Shown here: piece by piece, positions 10,534 through 21,318 of the stretch
How positions within the stretch are numbered: the stretch's first letter is position 1
How the letters are laid out: the number at the start of each line of letters is the position of its first letter
Source of the DNA: Psilocybe azurescens
Lineage: Eukaryota > Basidiomycota > Agaricomycetes > Agaricales > Agrocybaceae
DNA: 26,893 nt
Assembly (NCBI GenBank): GCA_023853785.1
Contig: JAJIRX010000120.1
Span: forward strand, 1-26,893
Direction: 5' to 3'
Position numbers and translations under genes: made by a program
Notes under the pieces: generated by a model
Database searches by the model: none
The model's input: only the letters and a program-made list of their open reading frames with translations
What the model was told of the DNA's origin: nothing

Positions 10534-12056
10534 TCAAAGACCGGCATCACTCGCCGTGATGTGTTTGGCGAAACTTTTCGAAGCTTGACAGTCCGGGTTT
10601 CCATAGAGTCCTGGGTTGTTACAGAAAACGAGCCGACCATCGAGAGTGAGTTGGATTTGAGGAGCTTCAGTAACTCTTCGGAGCATGGTATTGGCGAAGT
10701 CATATAGCTCCTCCGTAGGGATACAATGCGTCGTATCTCGTGGGTTTGGATAGTGGCGCACCTCTATCGAGATCTTGAGCAGCTCGAGATTGGTAAATCC
10801 TTCGCTAATAAATAGTAGATCGATCACATCCCAATATTGCGCTTGCTTATACCTTTCCAACGTGGCTCCATTGATATGATCCCACATTGCGCTGAGTAGA
10901 AATTGAAGCTCGATTGATTCCAATTTGTTGGAGAAATCGCGGATTGCAAAAATGTCGAGAAGAGCACGTTGGCAATCCTCGATCCAAGCGATACTGTCAG
11001 GAGAAGCCGTTCGAAACTTGAAATGCCGCAGGGAGACTAGCCCGGAAAGAGATAAATGATTAAGCGAGGAGATCTGGCTTTCTTGGGAAATAAAGGTTGG
11101 TCAGAGACGGGTGTCTTTCAAGAAAAAACAACAAATACCGTAGTAATGATGCCTATAGTGGAACTCCATCTCGAGGGTTTTCAAGGTCGAAGCCGAGCCC
11201 AGCACATACTTCCACAGTACGCTTGTATGGTCGGTATTCCAAGGTACTGATATCACCAGAGTTTGAAGATGGGGAAATAACGGTTGTCGAATGGTAGAGT
11301 TCGGGAGTATGCCAAGAATCAGAGAGAATACAGAAGAAAGGGATACACCCGTCATCTCTAATCTTCTCAAATCTGCGAGCACGCCATATACTTCATTGGT
11401 GAGTGGCGTTTCGTCTCTGTGACCAAGAAATGTATTACGTAGAGTCAATTCTTGGATAGTTTTCGAAAAGAACGCGGCTGCGACTATCATCTTTGATACT
11501 GCACTGATATTACACAGTGCAAAAGATTTGAGGTTGCTACTCGATAATATCTGGAGAAGAGGCGGCTGTATGGAGATTGCGCCCTGGCCCCAGTAGAAAG
11601 GTATTCCCCCCCGGGAAGCAACACTAAGGTGTCGGAGGTTAGGGTTCTTCAGCATGCTGAATACGTCAAAAATATCGTATTGTCGCTCGAAGAAGCGTAA
11701 TATAGACCGAAGGACAGCCATTTGGCCTGGGATGTCTGGATTTTTTGACGTGTGCCTGGATCTTCAAAAACCAGCTTGAAAGAATGCACTTCTGAAATCA
11801 AGGTTTTGTCGTTCATTCGTTTTAGCATACGGACAAATTTGTTGATGCGCTTCGCGAGAGTACCGTCCACATAGAAGACGATGTTGCACCAAAGTTGCCG
11901 ACGTGCCCTATAGGTGAAAGACTTCGACACAAGGGAACATGCTCGAAGCGCAGTCCGAGTTTCGAGTGCGGGCTTTTGATTTGCAAGCTCGTCAATAATC
12001 AAGTCGATGATTTCCTGCGGTATACTCGGCTGGGCGTGAGTTTGGGAGAAAGCCAT
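10534..12056 (-). CDS. F-box-like protein gene D (two exons, one frameshift, about 488 aa)
   Basis: Exon 1 is 12056-11139 and exon 2 is 11081-10534. The intron (11082-11138) is 57 bp with GTATTT..CCAAG, phase 1. The start MAFSQTHAQPSIPQEI is preferred to an in-frame ATG at 12098 because all relatives begin 3-12 residues before the PQE motif. The F-box-like region spans about residues 11-60 (IPQEIIDLIIDELANQ, then ALRACSLVSKSF). A leucine-rich region follows, with LRHLSVASRG, LKSFALCNIS and LKTLEMEF. By family it is a possible SCF substrate adaptor of unknown target. Around 11741-11746 (a run of six T on the plus strand) one base is missing, so the text switches frame between the F-box and the repeats. 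Restoring it gives about 488 codons, matching paralogue B (482). It diverges from gene E with 333 bp between the starts. Confidence 0.8.
11082..11138 (-). other. Intron of F-box-like gene D
   Basis: It is 57 bp long with donor GTATTT and acceptor CCAAG, and splits a codon after its first base. It contains an in-frame TGA, so it must be removed for the C-terminal 180 residues to be made. Position and phase match the intron of gene B, which supports common descent. Confidence 0.75.
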
Positions 12057-12389
12057 TGAGGATAAAGGAGGCTGTAGAGAGGCATTGGCTCGAAACAAAA
12101 CCAGTTACGTTGTCAGAGTCTCCGCGGCAGGGATCAAGCAGGGATTTCCTGGGATTAACCTCGATGGCGTGGGCAAATCGTCAACTTGGCACGTTCGGCT
12201 CGGTGAGCGCCACTTTGAAGCAAGCCTGGAGTGCAAGACTCAATTAGCGCCTTTTCCTTGTTTCTCACCACCACCACGGCTACTCCTTCTACGTGTTCCC
12301 CAGATAGTAGAAGTAGCATTCAGACGGAGTGCGGCAAAAGTACAGTCAGCAGAAGGACCTAGAACATTCCATCTTCTTTTCGTTCCATC
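12057..12389. promoter_or_regulatory. Divergent promoter region between D (-) and E (+)
   Basis: These 333 bp lie between the start codons of head-to-head genes D and E and should carry both promoters. A pyrimidine-rich stretch (CCTTGTTTCTCACCACCACC, about 12256-12275) lies on the E side. No factor site can be named with confidence. Confidence 0.4.
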
Positions 12390-13608
12390 ATGATACATAA
12401 CATACCCCAGGAACTGGTTGATGCTGTGGTTTGCGAAGTAGCTGCAGATGGAGACAAGCCGACACGCTTATCAGCACTTACTGCATGCTCACTTACTTCA
12501 TGGTCGTTTTTTCCCCTGCTCGCAAGGGTCTTTTCGGCCAGATCACCCTAATTGAGGACGCAGGAGACGACACGGACCTGAGCGTCAAAGCTCGATCAAA
12601 GCTCGAAGAGCTTCTACAATTAATCGAGGACGATCCTTGTCGCTCTTATCCCAATCAAACCACCCTACCCAAGCACATTAAGTCCCTAATAATCCAGTTC
12701 TCTTCTCTTCGTACCCTCCAAAAATGCACAATACGAGCCCTGGAAACCAAAAACAATCGCTATTACCCGTCCTCCTGGACTTAATCCCAAACGCCCGAGA
12801 GTTGAATTTGTCATTTGGATCGAATGAGGCCCATAATGCGTGGCCCTACATCGACGATTCACTCAAGGAGAAGCTCGTACACTTCTGTACATCGCGGCCC
12901 ATCCACAAGATGCAATTTGGCCATATCGACCGATTACCTTTGACTCTCATAACATCTTGCCCTAAACTAAAAGCTCTTTCCATGCACTTCACTAAATTGG
13001 ACCCGGATAATCACCCCCAAGCTTCAGAACCGCTCAGTGTGCTATCATATCTTTGCATTGCTGGGGCGCCATTAGTATTAGGTCAGTATCTTGAAATTGA
13101 ACATTATTGCCATTAACTCATCTCGTATATATCTTTAGACATATCTAATCCAACGACGAGATACTTACAGCTCGGTGCCTTTAAACGGTTGGAGATCCTT
13201 GAGCTCAAGTGGAATTTTGGGAGTGTTGTCGACGGCATCAGTGGCCTTCTCCCTTGGATAGATCTGAAACGCGGAAGAGGCCACTCCACCTCAATAGCAA
13301 TTCCTATCCACACTCTGATAATTGTGGCTGAATGGACGTCTTATAGGAGTAGAAGAGAGCATCGTCATTTTATACCAAGCGCAGGTTGGAGGTCACTCGA
13401 CGATATTCTTTCTACTGACAGGTTTTCCAATTTGCGCACCCTCAAGCTTGATTTGACGTTGTACTGTGTAGTAGCCCCAAGATTCTCGATAAAGAATACT
13501 CAGAAAAGGCTTCCAAAATTACTACCTTCGTTGTATCAGTCGGAAAAAGTTGAAATTCAGCTTGACATACGCGTATGTACTTTCATAATGAACTCTCTGA
13601 ATTTTTGA
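12390..13608 (+). CDS. F-box-like short-type gene E (two exons, two frameshifts, about 387 aa)
   Basis: The start MIHNIPQELVDAVVCEVAAD begins the F-box-like region directly (residues about 3-50, with LTACSLTSWSFF). The text then changes frame twice. One base missing in a T6 run (12507-12512) joins SFF to ARKGLFGQITLIEDAGDDTD. One missing in an A5 run (12749-12753) joins RALETK to LLPVLLDLIPNARELNLSF. The intron is 13082-13138 (57 bp, GTCAGT..TTTAG, phase 1), and exon 2 (13139-13608) carries LEILELKWNFG and the SAGWRSLDDILSTDRFSNL block. With both corrections the product is about 387 aa and lines up end-to-end with gene G. By family it is an SCF-type adaptor of unknown substrate. As written it is broken; the homopolymer context makes sequencing error a strong alternative. 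Confidence 0.78.
13082..13138 (+). other. Intron of F-box-like gene E
   Basis: It is 57 bp long, GTCAGT to TTTAG, phase 1. Removal joins APLVLG to a frame reading ISNPTTRYLQLGAFKRLEIL. Gene G has a phase-1 intron just upstream of the same conserved LKWNFG segment. Confidence 0.75.
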
Positions 13609-13618
13609 ATGTTACAGG

Positions 13619-13632
13619 TACTAGTACTAGTA
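13619..13632. repeat. 14-bp perfect palindrome (TACTAGTACTAGTA)
   Basis: This sits 10 bp past the stop codon of gene E and is followed by TAGTAG. It is a self-complementary sequence that could fold in the 3' untranslated RNA. No function is assigned. Confidence 0.8.
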
Positions 13633-13930
13633 GTAGCGTAGGATTATTATTTGCCGTACAACCTAGTTAACTACATAGCCCTAGCCTGATACAGTTCGGT
13701 CTCATTGATACTGAATATTCCGCGGCCATGCTATCCTAGTGTATAAATCCTTGTTACAAATTGACATTGAACAAGTACGTTGATATGTACCAACCATCGA
13801 CTGACAAAATTAATTGTGGCGCACATGCAGACTACGGTGAGCTATTTTTAGAACATTGCCTAAAGCGTTTCTAATTTGAAGTTTAATGGCAACAAGAATC
13901 TCATACGCAGAATATATTGAACTACGCATA

Positions 13931-13979
13931 CCCTGGTCTCAAGATAAAATGAGTTGATATCATAATATCATGACCAGGG
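13931..13979. repeat. Nested inverted repeat / hairpin
   Basis: An outer perfect 8-bp inverted pair, CCCTGGTC (13931-13938) and GACCAGGG (13972-13979), encloses an inner pair, TGATAT (13955-13960) and ATATCA (13965-13970), with a CATA loop. The inner stem sits against the right outer arm, leaving a one-sided 16-nt bulge. It lies in gene-free DNA 320 bp after gene E. Confidence 0.85.
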
Positions 13980-16900
13980 AAGTAACAGACTAGGCCGACC
14001 ACAGTGATATCGCGTGAGAGTGCATTGAAAGTCACAGCGGCTCATTCATCCGAGTCCTAAATATACTACCAGAGAAAGAAGGTGGATTCGGAGCGAGTTG
14101 AGCTGAGGTAGTCTACTTACGAAAGAGTGTACGTAGTAGCCCATATCAACGTGAGTAAATTCAACTTAAAGTACCATGAATCCATGGGAAAGGAAAACTA
14201 TCATACTACGACCTCTCCGATCAATACTGCACACAGAAGAGTTCACTGAGCCACTGGGAACGTCGAATCTCCTCGAACATGAGATAACAAAACCCCAGCC
14301 TTTGGTTTGCTAGATCTCGTGAGCCTCGAGATGACTGGGACACTTGACAACCTGCTGCGCAGTAACGCAAGTCGTTACTTCGATTTGCTAGGCTTATCAG
14401 TAAATGCACGATATGGCCACTAGCGGATTCGATGATCAGTTAAGGCCTTGGTTTGCTTGAACACAGTTAGTCCAGGGGTGTGCGCAAACTAAGCCTCGGT
14501 ACCCGAGAACTTTTATCTATAGAACACCAAGACTATGGTGATGATCCACTGCATCACCGCCGCCAGTCCCAGCTTCTCCGAAGTACCTCAGTTTCTATTT
14601 TTCATCAAAATGCACCGCCAGATCTGAGCGCTCACCATCATCCGAATCATCCATCACGCGCTCAGTGTTCCTTAGATTCAAAACCCACCTTCGACCTTCT
14701 GAAATACGTGTTACATGCTACCACAGAAACCCACCAAGCTTCCCTATTGAAAAACACAGGCTCGGACGATCGTTGGCTTCTTGACGCTGTCATTCATGGG
14801 GTTCTATTTTATATGACAACCTACATGCCGCCTCTCTCCTTAACATGCCGCCTAGCCTCGAGACCAATAATTCGGAAAATCTGAACCTAATACAATACGT
14901 ATTGTCACTGAATATGAAGGCTTTCCCGTCTCTCCTCTTCGGATCAGATTTACAGGATAATATAAAAGTTTGGCCACCAGACCAACGCTGGCATACTGCG
15001 CAGGTGATCGATGTCGAGTGCCGAGTGTCGATCATCAACTCATGCAAAAAGTGTTTCACACACAAGAGGTTTTGATCTCAAGAAGCAAGTAACAATAGAC
15101 CCCAAAGTTTATGAGATGCGATGGATGGATTTGATGCTAGACTCTAGTTGTACATTTTTCTAAGTAGGGGCGTGAAGAGATCAAACATTGTACAACAAGA
15201 AAGATACGAAAAAGGAGACTCGGATAACAAAGATCAATGGAATGTGATAATATGACATGCGCGAAGGGGACGTTCTAACAAAAGAAATGGGATCCCGAAG
15301 GGGTTTTGGAAGAGATGATAAAGGGTAAAAGAAATACCCAAATTAAATGGCGACAACAGGACGAAAAAGAGGAATTTAGACTCGAGATGAATGAAATGAA
15401 AAGGAGCACGTTGGAAGCACGATTTACAAAGTTCGACGACAGCTTGCCATGCCAAAAAAACAACACCGCATGGAGCAAACCCGCCCAAATGGCCAACCGA
15501 GACCCACACACCAGGAAACCGTCACACCCCTGTTCCCCGCGATCTACAACCCCGCGATACGTACACAATGATGGCATGCAAGAGGCAGACGACAGACGAC
15601 AGACGGGCAGCCAAAATTACGAAACGGATGATGGAAGATGGGCATGGAAGAAAGGTCCGGGACACTTCGGATTGAGTATTGATGCATAGCCTGATTCCAT
15701 ACCCGGTGCCGGCAATGATACCACCAAACGAGATCCCGATTCCTCAATCCTCCTGGATCTTCCTCCTCCTTTTCGTGGATTGGAAAATCAGTATGTGGTG
15801 ACGCAGGGACTAGCCGAGGGCGAGGGTGAGACCGTGAAAGAGGAGAGATCATGTACATCAAATGTAAGCACCCAACGCTTCATGATATGTTGTTCCCTGA
15901 AATTTATTCCGGTGCCGAAGGGGTACGTGGGTAGAAAAACATATGTTTGGTGACGAGTGAGATTAGGAGAAATGATGGAAATGAAAGGATATTTCAGTGA
16001 GGATTGGGAAGGGATGGAATTGTATAAGATTTCGGGAAAAGAAAGAAGGATGATGATGTCGCCGGAAAGGAGAATTAGGCGGCTGAACTTTTGGTCTCTG
16101 TGTCGAAAGATCTGGGGTCGTCGAGATTAAACTCTCCACGCGCGTGCATATGAAGGGCTGCAGTGCTGAATCCACCCACATATCCGCATGCGAACCTAAA
16201 ATTACATATCCACCTCCAATTAAGCAGTACCAAAAACGGCAGCGGCAAGGTCCGGTCGATCATATATAGAGTTGCAAAGACAAAGACCGCCGTGGTGGTC
16301 GAAACATCGCCTTCACAGAATCCGAGAATCAGGGAACAAAGACAAAGGACACCCTCATTCCCTCATTCCTGATCCCGTTTTCGTTTATCCGAAAATAGAC
16401 AGAACATACAGATACAGATGCATATGCAGAAGTCCCGCAGAGCATGGACTGATCAGGGAATACACCTCAATCGGAATGGAGGAGTGGGAGTAACCATTGA
16501 GGCGATACTATGGATCTCCCGTCGACGTCGGCAGGATTGAATGATTCCAAGGATGAGGATGCGAGTGGAAAGCTTGGCCGCAAAGTCTACGTGGATGTAA
16601 CGTGGATAAGACGAAGTCCGATGTTTTGGGTTCATGAGTGGAATAGTGGATGAGAATTTATCGCGGATACACTTTAAGCGTGAGTCGTACGAGTGCTCTT
16701 CAGGCGCAGCAATTACGCCAGGCGAGAGAGAGAAATTGTGAGCAGCAGCACTGCCAATGAATGTTTTTGAGCGCATCGCACAAACCCTGATGGTGAAATC
16801 ACGACGAAGTACCATTGCGAAGCTGAGAAACTAGAGATGGCCAGGCCTTCAAGAACAGCCTGGGCTGGGTTCTACTGTCATAAATCGAACCACGCCGTTT

Positions 16901-17009
16901 CCATCACCAACTCGTCTTCTCTTGGAAGCGCATCGACCAACCGAGACCCTGCCGCTTCGACGAACCGACCGACCGACACCCCATCCCACTCACACGAGCG
17001 CAGCCAGAA
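13980..17009. other. About 3 kb without a confident gene
   Basis: Several open frames of 60-134 codons occur on both strands. The longest is 14480-14884 on the plus strand, containing TFDLLKYVLHATTETHQASL. None shows a recognisable domain, a supporting intron structure or consistent coding character. The right part (about 16500-17009) should contain the 3' end of the minus-strand gene at 17010-17782. A small tandem repeat lies at 15586-15605. Confidence 0.4.
15586..15605. repeat. 7-bp tandem repeat (CAGACGA, about 2.9 copies)
   Basis: Units of CAGACGA lie at 15586-15592 and 15593-15599, followed by CAGACG. A short microsatellite in gene-free DNA. Confidence 0.8.
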
Positions 17010-17782
17010 TCAAAAAGCCGCTGCAAAGGTTTGAACGGAACCTGAGTGTGATTCATGGCCATCCCATGTTGGTGGTATTGCGATGGTAGGGCAAAGGGAG
17101 AGTTTTGCGATAAACGTCCGTTCTGCGCGAAAATGGATTGTGATTGGTGGGATGGCGGGTTATTGAGAGATTGCAATTGGGCAATGTAGAAGGGGTCTGT
17201 GGTGGTGAATAATGATGCGGTAGGGGAAGATGGAGTGGGATCGGGATATGAGTTGTATGAAGAGAATGACACGGCGTTCATTTGAGAATGGGATGGAATG
17301 GGGGAAGGCATAGGCGATTGATATGAAGCGGAGGATGACGACGACGAAACATAGCTGTTGTCGAACTGAGATGAAGGCAAAGAAGTTCTTCGACCATCAT
17401 CTCGTCCTCGTCCATGTCGTTTGCGTAGCTTGATGACATGGAATTTGTACGTCCTCGCCCGGCGTCCATTCCCCAGGTGGCTGAAGATGACGATGGTGTG
17501 CGTGCGCGTGGAGTATTGCATGGTCGGGTATTTTGCGAGCGACCACGGGTTGGCATCTGCGAACCATAGTTTTGAGGAGTGGAGTAGGTGCTGCTGGAGA
17601 ACGAATTTGAAGGTCCAGCGGTGAAAAGGGTTTCGGCGAGCTGAGCCTGTCAACAAAGGTCAGACAGTGCTGCTTGAGATGGATATTGGTCTGCGTACCT
17701 GAAGCATTGCTATGTCCATCGCCTCTTGGCCAACATGGGCAGAGGAGAGAGACGATACGAGGTCGTCAACGGAGAAAGACAT
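17010..17782 (-). CDS. Unknown low-complexity protein (two exons, one or two frameshifts, about 240 aa)
   Basis: Exon 1 (17782-17699) encodes MSFSVDDLVSSLSSAHVGQE and eight more residues, a likely amphipathic helix. The intron is 17647-17698 (52 bp, GTACGC..GACAG, phase 0). Exon 2 begins AQLAETLFTAGPSNSF and is rich in Ser, Thr, Pro, Asn and Gln, with an acidic patch MDEDEMMVEELL, then SLFTTTDPFYIAQLQSLN and FAQNGRLSQNSPFALPSQ. Between the acidic patch and the rest, one base is missing in the AAA run at 17379-17381 (plus strand). A second missing base near 17045 would give a short end TFAAAF and a stop at 17010. Without it the frame runs to 16904 through sequence that looks less protein-like. 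I do not recognise a domain; the composition suggests a disordered regulatory protein. Function is not assigned. Confidence 0.6.
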
Positions 17783-19883
17783 TGTAATGTGTAGGTGGTG
17801 GTGGAGAGAAAGGGAAAGTCAAAGGATTGAGTCTAAACCGAGAGCGCGCCTTAATTACAGTTCCTTTATCCGGTCCGAAGTTGGGCGTTACTTCTTCCGG
17901 TGGTCCAGATTCAGATCTCTTTTTCACATCGAGATCCAGATCTTGTTCTCATAAATCACGCTCTTCTGCCTCCTCGCCTCTACATTCAATCCACTATTAG
18001 TATGTACGATCCATCCCACAACCCCGTGTCAATCATTGTCACCATGTACACTGCTAGACCTTGCTACAAAGATATATATGCAACTCTCGACGGAAATATC
18101 CTTCAATCCTTCTCACGAGCTTCATTTCTCCGTTCCCCGCATTTCAAGTGCCATCCGCTCCATTCTATGACGCCTTGTTGTTTAAATATGACTGAGATGT
18201 TACTTGTGCATCTGCCATCGAAGTATTCTGATGCTTGCACATATCTCAGTACGTGCATGACATGTATGCATACCAATCAGACGCTATCAGAAGTTCACAA
18301 TATCGACAAAGCTGAGCACAAGGTACGTACAAGGTGTATGTATATAAACTGTGCTCCTCCAGTCTGCTACTGAGCCAGGGCATTCCGAACACGAACGGCA
18401 CGGCGAACACTTGGCCGGAGAAACGATGGTGAAGAGCGTGGGGACTGAGGCCCGGGCGGGATTAGCACAGAATTTCAAATGGTCAGTAGCTGAAGTTCCT
18501 CTTCCTCCCGCGTCTCATTTCCAATGACACTCCGTCGAGATCTTGTAGAAAAACTATGCAAACCCTTGTCACACTCTTTAGCGTAGGATCAAGAACTTTT
18601 GTGGCCCACTTATTATACTTTCACTCCAAACGAGCAGTTTATCCAAGAGTATAACGTCAGTGCGCTCGGGCTGGGCGTAAAGTGCAAAGCCCGACCATGC
18701 TCAAAGTAATCCCAAACCCATTTGCATTGCCAGGTATTTTGCCCTGGTCGCAATAACTCGCAATATATTTGTCCCATATCGCCAGAGCTAAAGGAGTCCA
18801 AAGCAGCCTGAAAGTGCTTCTGAGTTCTTCTTGCCACTGCTCTGGTGCGTTCTGTTCTGCATACCGTATGTATATGTTCTTCTAATAATAAAGAATGAAA
18901 GACAAGCACAACCAGAACCTGTCCAGATATATCCAGGCAGTGGGCATTGCACTGGGTTCACGCGTGTCCTTGAATCTCATTCAACATGCACCTACTTGAG
19001 CTCAGCTCCCAACTCCAGACCAATCCGGGCCCGGTGTTCTTCAACGCGCGTTCAACGAGAAGCAATGGCGATGATGAAAGAACTTCCTTCCAGTGCCTTC
19101 TGAAAATCATCATCATGCACCCACGCGTACGGCGACCGGCTTCATCGACGACTCCCGAGCTTTCCCGAGTCAACCGACCGCAGCGTAAGCGAAGCCACGC
19201 GTGCGCAACTATGCGCATCAACAGTGCGGCATCAACACTGATAGATGAGATCTTCCACTCGCACGAGGCACGATCGTGAGTTGTTGACTGTGGTTGATCA
19301 TAAATGGAATACTATCAGCTAATATCAGACATCTCAAATCCGCGCCAAGGCTTTCATGATCTTTTATGATCGAACTTGCTCCCCGACACCTTCCCCGACG
19401 CTGTATGTACTTACACCATGGGAGCTATGGGAGGATATGGGGCTGCTAGGGGCGAAGACCTGATCATCCATCATACTAGGGGTATTGATATGGTGTTGAA
19501 AGACATTGATCATTCGGTTTCAGATCGATATTAACACCAGCATTCGTAGACAAACTTGGATCTCTAAGTTTGCTGAACCATCCGTTTCTCGGCGAGCCGG
19601 ATGAAGCTTTAGCGCTTTGGGTCGGTTAGTTCCAAACTGCCCGCCGGTTGCCAGTACGCCGTTTAGTTGGCTTTAATTACGCACTGGTCCACTCGTGCGT
19701 CCTACTCTTCTGTGTAAAACTTCTTCCTCTTGCTTTGGTAGCAACTCTCGTAACTCCTCATCAGAAACAAGAAGGCGCTGCCGTCTTGATACACATATGA
19801 CGGCAGGACCGCCGAAATATTTCCACTCGCGAGTGACGTGGTCTGCTTACTGTACTGTCGGCGTCGCAATTACTGCCTGTCTC

Positions 19884-19913
19884 TATGTCTATGTCCATGT
19901 TTATGTCCATGTA
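19884..19913. repeat. Hexamer tandem array (TATGTC/CATGT-type, five units)
   Basis: Five imperfect hexamers in a row: TATGTC, TATGTC, CATGTT, TATGTC, CATGTA. A microsatellite-like array in gene-free DNA. Confidence 0.8.
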
Positions 19914-21304
19914 CGGCCTTCCACAAGTCTTCTGTCTGTCATAAAAAATCCACATCACGCCGCACTGTAGATATTACGGCACACGCTACAAAACTTCAGA
20001 CCCTATCTATTCACACCCGCCGTCTGTGGTCGACTTCAACGCAATCGAACAGATGATCACGTATATTGACTGCCTGCCAAATTTTTATTCCTTTCATGTG
20101 CTTCAACTTCCATGTACACCTCGGCTTCTGCCTTCTGTCGTCCCAAAGTCCGCATCATGATCATGTCTCGTCTCGATCATGTTCGTGAACCCACTGCAAC
20201 GGCGTCATATTAGTGATTCCGGCAAGTATTCTCCAACTTTGTCTGTCCCTCAAAAGAGCCGCCCCCTTTTGCCTTCCTAGAAGCGCAGGTACCAATAGTC
20301 TCATGCCATACGTCGCATCTCTTTATGGCGATCCTCTCCTTTCTCCGATGCGTCACTCACGCTGCAGGTAAATCAAACTCGCCCCCTGCGTCATCAATCA
20401 CCTATGAATCACCCCTCTGAACGACTCCAAGGCACAATGGCCGGGCAGAACCTCATGTCGGCCCTCCTAGTTCTCAATGATCTCCCTCGAAAGTCTCCGC
20501 GGACACAAGACACATACCAATTTTAGAAATACTTAAACATTTTGACTGACGGTGTGAAATTTTCCCTAGTGCAACTAAAAATGCTTGATACTGTGACGAT
20601 ATTACTTAAGGTACACGGGGACGCTGTGCTGAGTAGAATCGGACACCCTGGGTAAAAGGGGGCTTAGGTTAAAGTGGGGCTTAAGAACACCTACGCTCTT
20701 CCCCTTGACTACTTATAAGACGACCGATAAACCTCCTTGAATGACTGGCTTCACAGCTTATAAGTAGGATGCCCTGTGAAAGCCGCGGCATGCGTGCTCA
20801 AGGGCCACGTTACGGTAGCGAAATCTCAGATAAAACACAAGCCGCACATCGAGGCTCACGCTCAGGTCGTGCATCACCTTATAAATATCTACAAGCTTGA
20901 ACAGCTGCCAGCAAACGGCCGCTCCATTATGTAGTCTACTACATTTATAACATTCCCCACACTCCAGCTCTAGAAAGGTACGCTGCGCTCGAGGCCCGCA
21001 TCCGAGGTACCCGCCCACCTGAGTTCCAGAAATACACAGCGGTATTTACAAGTCAAGCTGTCAGGTCCTCCATAAAAGAACTCGCCTGCCACACATTGCG
21101 CAGCGCTTGACATGAGGCTACCGTATTCCAATTCTATTGACTTGGATTGAATACTGGGACGATACTACTTAGCTGTGTACGCTACTACGAGCCTTCTGGT
21201 GTGGTGCGTCGTGAAGGCCTGAAAGTGACGGTTCATCATGATCATGACAGCCTTGTAGTCCATTGTCTTCAAAATATCTCACTCTTCTGCCTCTCAGAAG
21301 AATT

Positions 21305-21318
21305 CTCCTCCTCCTCCT
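21305..21318. repeat. CTC trinucleotide microsatellite
   Basis: A CTC triplet is repeated four to five times within a pyrimidine-rich stretch. A short simple repeat with no neighbouring gene. Confidence 0.75.

Noticed and set aside
14480..14884. Plus-strand 134-codon open frame
   Set aside because: No domain, no relatives recognised, poor start context and overlapping open frames nearby; not enough to call a gene.
15234..15861. Overlapping minus-strand frames of about 100 codons with hydrophobic runs
   Set aside because: Composition follows pyrimidine-rich DNA; no domain and no consistent frame, more like untranslated sequence.
17260..17470. A possible 89-bp intron in the unknown protein gene (GTACAA..CTCAG) as explanation of its frame change
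   Set aside because: It would leave the reading in the wrong frame; a single missing base in the AAA run restores both sides exactly.
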